From: TA-21 sp035620895
Lineage (GTDB): Archaea > Thermoproteota > Nitrososphaeria > Nitrososphaerales > Nitrososphaeraceae
Assembly (NCBI GenBank): GCA_035620895.1
Contig: DASPFY010000045.1
Coordinates: 33,369 to 97,368 of the forward strand
Length of the DNA stretch: 64,000 nucleotides
Reading direction: 5' to 3'
Below the pieces are notes generated by a model. That model saw only the letters and a list, made by a program, of their open reading frames with translations. It was not told the origin of the DNA and did no database searches. Both the position numbers and the translations under genes were made by a program. This document shows positions 9,305 through 17,850 of the stretch, piece after piece. Positions within the stretch are counted from its first letter, which is position 1; every line of letters starts with the position of its first letter.

Positions 9305-9558
9305 TGACTGCAAAGATCAAGTCAAAATGCATATTATGTGTAAGAAAGGTGATTCAGGAAAAATATTGTGAATATCATTATGAAGCAGCGCGGTCCTTAG
9401 GGGATCATTATGAAGTTTGGAAAAATCGTTATGGTGAAATTTCCTGGTATGAGTATCTTACTAGATTGCAAAAAATGAAGTATACTGGTAAATGGGTCAA
9501 AGAAGTCATTGAAATAGAGTTGGAGAATATTAAAAAAAATGATAAAAAAATGAGATAA
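9304..9558 (+). CDS. Small Cys/His protein, 84 aa
   Basis: The N-terminus has CILC (residues 9-12) and CEYH (about 22-25), a Cys3-His or treble-clef-like zinc site, followed by an aromatic-rich region with WYEYLTRLQ and a charged helical tail. The start ATG overlaps the previous stop by one base. The pair forms a small plus-strand operon wedged between rpoD and the thermosome gene. No family recognised. Confidence 0.6.
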   Translation: MTAKIKSKCILCVRKVIQEKYCEYHYEAARSLGDHYEVWKNRYGEISWYEYLTRLQKMKYTGKWVKEVIEIELENIKKNDKKMR

Positions 9559-9571
9559 TGCTTGTTTTTGA

Positions 9572-11218
9572 TTACATTTCTCCCATGCCAGGAGGCATGC
9601 CGCCGCCGCCGCCAGGAGGCCCGCCAGATTTGCTCGAAGCTATTACGTCATCTATTCTAAGGATCATGGATGCAACTTCTGTCGCTGATTTTATAATTTG
9701 TTCCTTGACACTAAGGGGTTCTACAATATCTAGTTTGGACATATCTACAATCTTTGCACTTCTTGCATCAATACCACTCCATTTGGATCCTTTTGCTTGT
9801 TTGGAACGTAGTTCTGTAAGTGTATCAATCGGATCCATTCCTGCATTCTCTGCTAAAGCAAGTGGAATAACTTCGAGTGCTTCTGCAAACTTGTCAGCTG
9901 CTAATTGTTCTCTTCCGGACAATGTGGAAGACCACTCTCTTAGTTTTCCTGCAACAAAAGATTCTGGTGATCCACCGCCTGCAACTATCAAAGGCTTTTC
10001 CATGACATCTTTAGTTACCATTAGGGCGTCGTGTATTGAGCGTTCTGCCTCATCAACGACCCTCTGTGAACCTCCTCTAACAAGAATAGTAACAGCCTTT
10101 GGATGCTTGCATCCCTCAATGAAAACCCATTTGTCGGTTTCAACCTTTCTTTCTTCTACGAGATCTGCTAAACCCAGGTCTTTGGAGCCCAAGTCCTCAA
10201 GATTATTAACAGTTCGAGCACCTGTTGCTCTAGACAATTTGGTCATATCACTTTCTTTGACTCTTCGAACGGCCAAAATGTTGGATTTGGCCAGGTAATG
10301 TTGAGCAACGTCATCAATACCCTTTTGACAAATAGCTACATTTGCACCTGACGAAATAATTCTGTCCACCATGCTTTTTAGCATCTTGTTCTCTTCTTCG
10401 AGGAACATTTTCATCTGATCTGGTGAATTAATGTTGATTTTGGCATCAAATTCAGTTTTCTCGATTTCTAAAGCAGAATTGATAAGAGCAATTTTTGCCT
10501 TTTCAACTCTTTTTGGCATTCCGCCGTGAACAACTTCCTTATCGAGTACGATTCCTTTAATTAGTTTGGTATCTCGCAATGAGCCTCCTGCCTTCTTTTC
10601 AACTTTGACATCATCAATGTCTACATTATGACCAGAGTTACTTGCCTCTGAAACCTGCAAAGCTGCATTAACAACCACTTCAGACAACTGGTCAGACTCC
10701 TTGGACACAAGTTTAGTCTGCATTGATGTTTTTGCTACCCTGATTAACTCAGATTTGTTTCCTCCGTCTATTTTTTGTGCTAACTGATTAAATATTGCAA
10801 TGCTCTTTAATGCACTCTTTCTATATCCATCAACAATGATAGTAGGATGAACGTCTTTTGTGATTAATTCCTCCGCTTTCTCGATCAATGCGCCTGCTAA
10901 AACTACTACAGATGAAGTTCCGTCACCTACCTCATTATCAGTAGCCTTGCTTATTTCAACCATCATCTTTGCTGCCGGATGCTGAACGTCTATTTCTTTT
11001 AATATAGTTGCTCCATCATTAGTTATTGTTACATCCCCTAACCCATCCACTAACATCTTATCCATCCCTCGTGGACCTAGGGAGCTCCTTACAACTTCCG
11101 AAATCAATTTCGCAGCGGCGATATTATTTTTTTGTGCATCGCGTCCTTTCGTCTGACTTGCTCCTTCCTTCAATATCAAAACAGGCATACCGCCTGCTGA
11201 ACCTTGTTGAACTGACAT
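9572..11218 (-). CDS. thsA: Thermosome subunit (group II chaperonin)
   Basis: This ATP-driven folding chaperonin has 548 residues, the usual length. Signatures include SSLGPRGMDKMLVDGLGDVTITNDGATIL near residue 46, the catalytic GDGTSSVVVLAG near 97, and a flexible Gly/Met-rich C-terminus ending GGGGGMPPGMGEM, which points into the central cavity in this family. Whether it is alpha- or beta-type cannot be told from this window. It ends 13 bases from a convergent gene. Confidence 0.95.
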   Translation of the reverse strand: MSVQQGSAGGMPVLILKEGASQTKGRDAQKNNIAAAKLISEVVRSSLGPRGMDKMLVDGLGDVTITNDGATILKEIDVQHPAAKMMVEISKATDNEVGDGTSSVVVLAGALIEKAEELITKDVHPTIIVDGYRKSALKSIAIFNQLAQKIDGGNKSELIRVAKTSMQTKLVSKESDQLSEVVVNAALQVSEASNSGHNVDIDDVKVEKKAGGSLRDTKLIKGIVLDKEVVHGGMPKRVEKAKIALINSALEIEKTEFDAKININSPDQMKMFLEEENKMLKSMVDRIISSGANVAICQKGIDDVAQHYLAKSNILAVRRVKESDMTKLSRATGARTVNNLEDLGSKDLGLADLVEERKVETDKWVFIEGCKHPKAVTILVRGGSQRVVDEAERSIHDALMVTKDVMEKPLIVAGGGSPESFVAGKLREWSSTLSGREQLAADKFAEALEVIPLALAENAGMDPIDTLTELRSKQAKGSKWSGIDARSAKIVDMSKLDIVEPLSVKEQIIKSATEVASMILRIDDVIASSKSGGPPGGGGGMPPGMGEM

Positions 11219-11304
11219 TTATTAGATCATATCTCCTAAAACTTAATGTAAAATCCAATTTTGGGATATTTTAAATTTGCTACAAATAGAAATAATATTG
11301 AAAT

Positions 11305-11787
11305 CTAGACATACATTTTATCGAATTTTCCTGCCATCACATCGGCGTAAATCTCTTTTGCTGGTTTGTTTTCTACTTTAATGCCGCTGCTTACACAAGA
11401 GCCTATAATTTCCTTCACACTCGATTTTATGCTAGTTGCGTATGAAACATCAATTTTCATTTTAGCTATTTTTACTATTCCTTCCATGGAAATATTTCCA
11501 GCATAGTCTTTTCCTGCTGTACCCGATCCTTTGGATACATTTGCTTCCTTTGCGATTAAAGCAGTAGTGGGAGGTACGCCAACTTCGACGTTAAACTTTT
11601 TTGTATCTGGATCAATCTCTACCTTTACAGGGACTTTCATTCCATGAAATTCTTTGGTTTTCTCATTAATCGTATTAACTACCTGTAATACGTTAATACC
11701 CATGGGTCCTAATGCAGGTCCAAGCGGAGGTCCGGCACTAGCTTCGCCACCGCTTACAAGAGCAGAAATAGATTTTTTTTGTTCCAT
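11305..11787 (-). CDS. rpl11: 50S ribosomal protein L11 (uL11)
   Basis: L11 forms the GTPase-associated region with 23S rRNA. The 160 residues show SALVSGGEASAGPPLGPALGPMGINV near residues 7-32 and GSGTAGKDYAGNISMEGIVKIAKMK near 87, both diagnostic. It lies downstream of spt5 with a gap of about 50 bases, the usual archaeal order. Confidence 0.95.
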   Translation of the reverse strand: MEQKKSISALVSGGEASAGPPLGPALGPMGINVLQVVNTINEKTKEFHGMKVPVKVEIDPDTKKFNVEVGVPPTTALIAKEANVSKGSGTAGKDYAGNISMEGIVKIAKMKIDVSYATSIKSSVKEIIGSCVSSGIKVENKPAKEIYADVMAGKFDKMYV

Positions 11788-11838
11788 TTCAGATTACTTT
11801 TAGATTTATATTCTTTAATTTAATGGTTTTTGCACTCT

Positions 11839-12504
11839 CTATGAGGCCTTTTTTAAATAATTCGCATCCACTGTAACGGGTATTTGATATGGAGAATCTA
11901 ACAATAAGACAGTTGCCTCTTGTTTTTCATAGTCAACCCTAGTTATCTTCGCCTTCATAGATTTGAATGGTCCGGCAATAACTTCGACTGTATCATCTAT
12001 ATTTAATTCTGTTACTACAGGTCTTTTTACCAAATAACTCTCAATGTCTTTATAGGGCAATTCTCCACGGATCTGACCTTTGACATGTCTAACCCCAATA
12101 AGAGCATCGTAGGCAATATTGGAGTTAGGAGCTTCGATTATTATGTACCCTTTAAAACTATCAAGTAATAATATAGAACGAACAGGTATTTTCTTTGAAT
12201 TTATCCTATTTTGTGCCAAATTTACAACAATATGTTCTTGGCCGCCGGTTGTTCTTATTGCAAAAAATTTTGAATCTGACTCTTGGCTGCCGGCTTCTAT
12301 TTGAAAGTTTTCAGCATTAGCATTACTATCATGTGATTTATCATTGGTTGAACCTAATTCGGAAGGATCAGATTCTAGTGAGTTTTCTTCATTTACCCTA
12401 TCAGTCCTTTCGGAGGTAGTTTCAGTTTTCAGATCTGAGTTTTCAGTAAAAACATTGTCCAGCTCATCAAAATTGTCTTCTTTCTCTATAGTACTACCTT
12501 CCAA
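11839..12504 (-). CDS. spt5: Transcription elongation factor Spt5 with acidic N-terminal extension
   Basis: Residues from about 79 onward form the NGN domain (FFAIRTTGGQEHIVV, then IIIEAPNSNIAYDALIGVRHVKG) followed by a KOW domain at about 165-195 (DTVEVIAGPFKSMKAKITRVD). The first 78 residues are an acidic, Ser/Asn/Glu-rich low-complexity tail not present in the roughly 145-residue Spt5 of most archaea. Spt5 with Spt4 clamps RNA polymerase and promotes elongation. It is co-oriented with rpl11. Confidence 0.9.
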   Translation of the reverse strand: MEGSTIEKEDNFDELDNVFTENSDLKTETTSERTDRVNEENSLESDPSELGSTNDKSHDSNANAENFQIEAGSQESDSKFFAIRTTGGQEHIVVNLAQNRINSKKIPVRSILLLDSFKGYIIIEAPNSNIAYDALIGVRHVKGQIRGELPYKDIESYLVKRPVVTELNIDDTVEVIAGPFKSMKAKITRVDYEKQEATVLLLDSPYQIPVTVDANYLKKAS

Positions 12505-12627
12505 TTATGTTCAGGATACGATAGTTTGTTACAATTTATAAGTTTAATTAAAAACCATTTTATCTTAAAAAGATAGACACATCCACAGTGGAACTGATAG
12601 ACGACGATATCTATCCGCTGAATTTCC

Positions 12628-12819
12628 TCACGATTGCATATTTCTCCTCCTGGATGCAAGTGAAGATGCAAAATAAATGATAAATCCACATATCGCCATT
12701 ATCAATCCATAAAGGGACAAGGAACCTTTGCTCAAATAAGTACCAATTCCTACGATTATAGCGCCCATAACAAGCAGAAGCATCCCCACTCTAACGTATT
12801 TTGGAATACTCTTAGACAT
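12628..12819 (-). CDS. Small two-helix membrane protein
   Basis: The 63-residue product has two hydrophobic segments at about residues 11-29 and 35-53, with basic ends (MSKSIPKYVR and SRRRN). It occupies the place upstream of spt5 where archaeal genomes often have SecE, but SecE has one membrane helix preceded by an amphipathic helix, so I do not call it SecE. Function unknown. Confidence 0.5.
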   Translation of the reverse strand: MSKSIPKYVRVGMLLLVMGAIIVGIGTYLSKGSLSLYGLIMAICGFIIYFASSLASRRRNMQS

Positions 12820-12940
12820 TTTCTTACGTGAATTTTAATTTTAATAACTAATATAACTTATCATACAAGAAATATCCATAATAAAAAAGTCAGAAAAACA
12901 TCACATTTTTATTTACCAATATATTAATTGTCGTTACCAA

Positions 12941-13975
12941 ATGAAGATAGCAGTCGTTGGAATGGGAGTCGCAGGAGCTTATCTTATGAATGGCCTCAGC
13001 AATGATCATGATAACTACGTTAAAGGATTTGAAAGGATGCCTATTGAAGAACATGATGCGGTTTGTGCCTGGGCAACCTGTGAAAATATAATGCAAGATT
13101 TGGTGAGGCAGTGTGGTCTTAAGTTTGATGATTATATTTTACATGAGGGAAAAAGCATGAAGGTGGATATGAGTCACAGTAGCAAAGAGGAAAACAGTAT
13201 TAATGTTGGATTGAAGGGAATGGTTACTTATGACAAGATAAAATTAATCAAGGACATGACAAGGGGTACTGATATCCAATTTGGTGTTATTCCAAGAAAA
13301 GAGGCTCTAGAGTCAGAGTTTGATCTTATAATTGATTCTACAGGCTTTCATCGCAATTATTTACCACGTCCCCAGAATGAAATGTGGATACCATGTATTC
13401 AATATAAAGTGAAATATCAGGACAATACCCCATTCGACGATTTTTACTTGAAAACTTTTCCCTCGATGAAAGGTTATTTCTGGTATTTCCCATTAGAAAA
13501 TGGTTATGCACATATCGGAGCCGGAGATTATGAACGAAAAAATAACAATCTATTTGTTGTTGAATTTTTGAAAAAACATAAATGTGAAGTAATAAAGAAA
13601 GTTGGCCGACCGGTAAGAATAAGCCCGCCCAAAAATTCCGAACCTTTTACTGATGGTCGGAAAACTGTAGGTGTTGGGGAATCTATAGGGACTGTGTATC
13701 CTTTGCTTGGTGAAGGAATCATTCCTTCAACTTGGTGTGCACAATTATTTATCAAGCACATTACTGATTTTAATGCGTATAGAAGAGAAGTCTTAAAGAA
13801 GTTTCAAATTTATGCTCTTGTTTTCAAGTTCATTCAGATGAAAATTAATGGTAAATTTAATCTTTTTAAAAATGCTGTTGAGTTACTCAAGATTTACAGC
13901 CATATGAAGCATGAAGAAAAGAGGTACGGAATGGAAGTGAAATTCAAAGATTTAATGAAAATATCACGGATATAG
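12941..13975 (+). CDS. Geranylgeranyl reductase family FAD-dependent oxidoreductase
   Basis: The 344-residue protein begins with a Rossmann FAD motif, VVGMGVAGAYL at about residues 4-14. It continues with LIIDSTGFHRNYLPR near 130-144, the active-site-type GYFWYFPLENGYAHIGAG near 177-194, and VGVGESIGTVYPLLGEGIIPS near 242-262, which is the second FAD-binding region of the family. Family members saturate isoprenoid chains of archaeal lipids or menaquinones. The exact substrate is not readable. It is monocistronic. Confidence 0.82.
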   Translation: MKIAVVGMGVAGAYLMNGLSNDHDNYVKGFERMPIEEHDAVCAWATCENIMQDLVRQCGLKFDDYILHEGKSMKVDMSHSSKEENSINVGLKGMVTYDKIKLIKDMTRGTDIQFGVIPRKEALESEFDLIIDSTGFHRNYLPRPQNEMWIPCIQYKVKYQDNTPFDDFYLKTFPSMKGYFWYFPLENGYAHIGAGDYERKNNNLFVVEFLKKHKCEVIKKVGRPVRISPPKNSEPFTDGRKTVGVGESIGTVYPLLGEGIIPSTWCAQLFIKHITDFNAYRREVLKKFQIYALVFKFIQMKINGKFNLFKNAVELLKIYSHMKHEEKRYGMEVKFKDLMKISRI

Positions 13976-14010
13976 TTTTGTTTAATTCCATTACTAACAT
14001 CGATAACACC

Positions 14011-14033
14011 TTCTAAATTCTTCCAATTTAGAA
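14011..14033. terminator. Perfect 9-bp hairpin between convergent genes
   Basis: TTCTAAATT at 14011-14019 and AATTTAGAA at 14025-14033 form a perfect 9-bp stem with a 5-base loop. It lies between the convergent ends of the geranylgeranyl-reductase-like gene and the minus-strand membrane gene. It probably marks transcript 3' ends; this is inferred from position. Confidence 0.4.
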
Positions 14034-14060
14034 AAAGAATGAGAATTATTGTCATTTACT

Positions 14061-14306
14061 TTAGCTTGGACTTTTTAGTAACGTCTTTCGTAGATATTTT
14101 GTTTTAAGAATGCCCAGTAACAAAATCAATACAACTACCAGTCCGATAGCTAGTGACGCCTTGGTTATAGAGGAGATTAGTTTATCAGTAGAATTATTGA
14201 ACATGTTGATATGTAATGGACCTATTATGAATATTAGAAAGTATGAAACTACCATGATCATAATCCACATGATAAAAATAAGAATGAATAGTCCAAATAA
14301 TCTCAT
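14061..14306 (-). CDS. Small membrane protein, 81 aa
   Basis: Two strong hydrophobic helices are visible at about residues 4-31 and 45-66, followed by a basic C-terminus (KTKYLRKTLLKSPS). Its start overlaps the end of the upstream GlcNAc-1-P transferase-like gene by 4 bases, so it is probably co-translated with it and may belong to the same cell-surface glycan pathway. No family recognised. Confidence 0.6.
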   Translation of the reverse strand: MRLFGLFILIFIMWIMIMVVSYFLIFIIGPLHINMFNNSTDKLISSITKASLAIGLVVVLILLLGILKTKYLRKTLLKSPS

Positions 14307-15331
14307 AATGATATTATCCCCTTCATAAATAAATATTGTATAACTATTGATATGAGGGCAAGTAATGATGAAAACGTTCCTAATATGAAGATTCTCTTTA
14401 TTATTTCCTGTTCAGACAATGGACCACTAGCAAGAATAAGTCTTACTAATGTTGCTGGTGCACTACTATCTTTAGATGCCATTAATCGAAAATCATCACA
14501 TATTTTAACTGGTCTGGTTTTGACCTGCCTGTGCTCCACGATTTTTTTTACACTAGCGAGAAATAGGAAGGAATTCATTACTGCGGGTAGAAGTGCAATG
14601 ACACCAATAATTTCTGAATTTCCTGCAATTAATATACCAGCATACATTGATCCTAATAGCAATGTACCAGAATCTCCGAGAAATATTTTGCTTGGAAATT
14701 TATGATAATGATATATTGCAATACAACCAAAGAGTAATGGTAGACTCATGAGGAAGACGTTAGTATTACTAAATAATATAACGCTTACTAGTAATGGTAT
14801 CATGGTTATTATGATAAAGCCGCTTGCTACGCCATTGAAAACATCAATTGAATTTATAGTATTACCAACTATGGGTACTATTGAAAGAATAAGTAGAATG
14901 TATAGTAGTGGTATGAATGCACTATCAAATATTAAGCCAAGATAATTCCCGTGGCTTCCTAATACTATTATAGGAACAGCTGCCAGTATCAAAGCTACAG
15001 GTTTAAACCAACCTGGCATAGTTTTCCTGTCATCAATATATCCAATGAAAAATCCAATAATAGTTGTTAATATGACAGAGATTATTTTTATGTCTGGTAT
15101 TAACAAATATAATATTATTTCGGCAATTACTATTCCTATGAGCAGGACAGGACCAGCGGGTCTTGGAATGAGTGGTTTTCCAGGTTTATGATAATCTATT
15201 ACCTCACTCCCTTTCTTGTTTAGGTATTTAATAAAGGCAGGTGTAATAAAGAATATAATTAAAAATGAGACGGCAGATACAATAATTCCATATATGACAG
15301 TATTTAATAGATAAACCAAATTTTCAATCAC
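14303..15331 (-). CDS. Polyprenyl-phosphate GlcNAc-1-phosphate transferase (GT4/MraY-WecA-Alg7 superfamily)
   Basis: This multi-pass membrane enzyme (342 aa, about 10 hydrophobic segments) attaches a sugar phosphate to a lipid carrier. Family motifs are clear: DYHKPGKPLIPRPAG near residue 42, GYIDDRKTMPGW near 97 with the Mg-binding Asp pair, NSIDVFNGVASG near 160, FPSKIFLGDSGTLLLG near 212, and the late HRQVKTRPVK motif. In archaea the homologue AglH starts N-glycan assembly on dolichyl phosphate; that role is inferred. The downstream small membrane gene overlaps by 4 bases. Confidence 0.88.
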   Translation of the reverse strand: MIENLVYLLNTVIYGIIVSAVSFLIIFFITPAFIKYLNKKGSEVIDYHKPGKPLIPRPAGPVLLIGIVIAEIILYLLIPDIKIISVILTTIIGFFIGYIDDRKTMPGWFKPVALILAAVPIIVLGSHGNYLGLIFDSAFIPLLYILLILSIVPIVGNTINSIDVFNGVASGFIIITMIPLLVSVILFSNTNVFLMSLPLLFGCIAIYHYHKFPSKIFLGDSGTLLLGSMYAGILIAGNSEIIGVIALLPAVMNSFLFLASVKKIVEHRQVKTRPVKICDDFRLMASKDSSAPATLVRLILASGPLSEQEIIKRIFILGTFSSLLALISIVIQYLFMKGIISL

Positions 15332-15372
15332 ATTTTCTAACTATAATGAAAATATCTTTTTTGCACTCATTT

Positions 15373-17502
15373 TTAATTCTTGATTTGATTTTTTAGTTTT
15401 CTTGCAAGTTTAACTCCTATTTTCGGTACTGACCCTAATTTTGATTCAGAAATCTTGTCAATTTGAGTAATATTGGCGATTCCTGCCTTATACAGAGACC
15501 TCGCCCTAATTCTTCCAATTCCCTCAAGTTGTATAAGCGGAATCAATTCTGATTTTATGCCATGTTTAATTCTCAACCGTAGTATATTTATTTCTGCTAA
15601 TAGATCTTTTCTTCCTATCAATTTTGCAATTTCATAAAGACAGTATGAGAGCCAGTACGCTGTTTCAACCATCCTGTATAGATCACCAGGTTCAACCCCA
15701 ATTTCTTCATTTAGATTGGCTTCGCTTGATTCATCGATCCACTCTAACAGAATTATCAAATTCTTTAAAGAGTAGTCATAATTCGAGAGTCCGTATGAAC
15801 TCAGTTTATGTTTTTCAAACATTCTTTCAAAGTATTTTATTTGATTTTGCCTCAATGTCAATTTTGGATAAAAATCATAAGAGTCACAAATCCATTGTAA
15901 AAAATTTGTTCCGTCATTAATTTTGTTACTATTATAGTAATCCAAATTTTTCTTGAAGTGAATACCTGTTTTTGGGTCGATATATAACAAGGAAATGCGT
16001 TTGCCCAATTTAGTAGCCATTAGTAACTGATTCCTCATGATTACCAATCCCTCATCGCTCAGATACTGCAAAAGTGAGTCAATTTCAAAGCTAATAGTTT
16101 CATTACCGTAGTGTTTGGAGAGGAACGTTTCCTCAAAAAAGTAAAGTAATTCTGACTTTAATATTTTAGCTCTTGAAGCTATCACTCCTAGAACATGCAC
16201 TCTCAGTGCGGTTTCGCTCATTAACTGGGACACGATTGGTTCTGGTTTTCCTAATACAAAATGATTGTAAAGATCCTCTGGATTAGTTCTTGAATCTGCG
16301 ATTATGATAGCTTCTCCATATTTATCATAAGCAGGTCTTCCTGCACGTCCGCATAATTGTTTGTATTGTAATATACTCAACGGAATATTACCGCCATATT
16401 CATAGTCGTATCTAAAAATACTGGCGATCACAACACGTCTAGCAGGCAGATTAACGCCTGCGGCGAGAGTCGGGGTTGCAAATAGAATCTTTATTATGCC
16501 ATTTCTAAAGGCATTTTCTACAATTTGTCTGCTCTTTATTCCTAAACCTGCATGATGAAATCCCACACCTTTGGTAACAGTACTTGAAAGTGTTCTGTTA
16601 AGTTCTGTATCATCCCCTTGTCTTAAAATTTCTACACCTACTTTGTGGGCTGAGAGTTTTGAGGATTTATCGAGAAATTTTGACAAAGTTTCCGATGTTT
16701 TTTTTGCTAATGAAACAGTACGTTTGCGTGTCTCTGCAAAAACAAGTGATTGTCCTCCATCGTTTGTAATAGAATCCATTGCAAGGCTAATTATTCCACT
16801 GGTTGAGTGATCTACGGTTCCAATATTATCAATTTCAAAAGCTGTACCATTATTCATGGTAACTTTACCATAATTATAAACACCTTCTATCAATTCAGTA
16901 GGGCGCCACTTGCTTTGAATTTGTTTGCATCGTAACCAATCAGCGACTTCATCTGAATTTGATACCGTCGCGCTTATTCCAATTATTTGAGGTTTTTGCG
17001 GCATTAGTTTGATTTTTGTCAATATAATTTCCAAAGTTGGACCTCGTTCACGTTCTGTAAGCAGGTGTATTTCGTCAATAATAAAGAGACCGACATTGAA
17101 AATCCAATTTGCATCATGCCTCAATATTGAATCCATTTTTTCATTTGTCAGTATAATAATATCTTTGTCAATCAATTCGGTTCCATAAGAGTCATAATCT
17201 CCCGTGGAGATTGCAATATTTATTTTCTTACTCTTAAAACAACTCAAATTTTTAATTATCTTAAACTCATTAAGTTTTTCTGTGGCCAGCGCTTTTAATG
17301 GAGTAAGGTAAACTACTTTTTTCCCCTTATTAAGAATATTTATCATTCCCATTAATCCGATTAATGTTTTCCCACTTGATGTGGGAGTTGTAACAAGGAT
17401 ATTGTTACCATTCATTACGCCTTTTGATAATGCAAGTTCTTGTGGGGGATATAATGAGTCGTAATTTAATAATCGTAAAAGCTCCTGTAAATATTTCGTC
17501 AT
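15373..17502 (-). CDS. hel308: Hel308-type superfamily II DNA helicase
   Basis: Hel308 is a 3'-5' helicase acting at stalled forks. The 709-residue protein has Walker A TPTSSGKT at residues 39-46, the DEIH box at 143-146, ISATVSN in motif III, GVGFHHAGLG in motif IV/V, QLCGRAGRPAYD in motif VI, and a C-terminal helix-hairpin-helix region (IQLEGIGRIRARSLY and VPKIGVKLARKL). It lies upstream of, and co-oriented with, the GlcNAc-transferase gene, 41 bases apart, and about 350 bases from MCM. Confidence 0.92.
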   Translation of the reverse strand: MTKYLQELLRLLNYDSLYPPQELALSKGVMNGNNILVTTPTSSGKTLIGLMGMINILNKGKKVVYLTPLKALATEKLNEFKIIKNLSCFKSKKINIAISTGDYDSYGTELIDKDIIILTNEKMDSILRHDANWIFNVGLFIIDEIHLLTERERGPTLEIILTKIKLMPQKPQIIGISATVSNSDEVADWLRCKQIQSKWRPTELIEGVYNYGKVTMNNGTAFEIDNIGTVDHSTSGIISLAMDSITNDGGQSLVFAETRKRTVSLAKKTSETLSKFLDKSSKLSAHKVGVEILRQGDDTELNRTLSSTVTKGVGFHHAGLGIKSRQIVENAFRNGIIKILFATPTLAAGVNLPARRVVIASIFRYDYEYGGNIPLSILQYKQLCGRAGRPAYDKYGEAIIIADSRTNPEDLYNHFVLGKPEPIVSQLMSETALRVHVLGVIASRAKILKSELLYFFEETFLSKHYGNETISFEIDSLLQYLSDEGLVIMRNQLLMATKLGKRISLLYIDPKTGIHFKKNLDYYNSNKINDGTNFLQWICDSYDFYPKLTLRQNQIKYFERMFEKHKLSSYGLSNYDYSLKNLIILLEWIDESSEANLNEEIGVEPGDLYRMVETAYWLSYCLYEIAKLIGRKDLLAEINILRLRIKHGIKSELIPLIQLEGIGRIRARSLYKAGIANITQIDKISESKLGSVPKIGVKLARKLKNQIKN

Positions 17503-17850
17503 ATGGTCAAATTAAAATTATTCTATCTAACTAATATATTAATAATATTGAGATTATGATAAAGTGCATGTTGAAATTATTGACGAATGTGAATCTATGC
17601 GAAGTAATTTCTTTATCTTTCACCAACACAATATCTTTCATATGACAGGATAGTATCTGTCATAACTAGTAAATTGGTTGGTTTAGATTTCCATATTGAA
17701 AGTAAAATGGCAATTCTCAGTATTTGCACAATGTTGAACAAAAAACCTTATAAAATGCCGTCATTTATCACCTTAGTCATCCTAGTAGTAAAGTAGTAAA
17801 GGAAAGATTGGAAATCGAGATGTTATTAAAATGAAACAGTAATGAATTTG
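17503..17850. other. Intergenic region between Hel308 and MCM
   Basis: These 348 AT-rich bases lie upstream of hel308 and downstream of mcm. No coding frame longer than about 25 codons looks real. The only structure seen is ATGACAG at 17642-17648 paired with CTGTCAT at 17657-17663, a 7-bp inverted repeat with an 8-base spacer that might be an operator or a terminator stem for mcm. Confidence 0.4.

Noticed and set aside
9558..10298. 246-codon plus-strand frame
   Set aside because: It lies fully antisense to the thermosome gene and has Ser/Leu-rich composition typical of a reverse frame. The thermosome protein on the other strand is unambiguous.
12628..12819. SecE assignment from its position upstream of spt5
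   Set aside because: The protein has two membrane helices without the amphipathic helix typical of SecE. Position alone is not enough.
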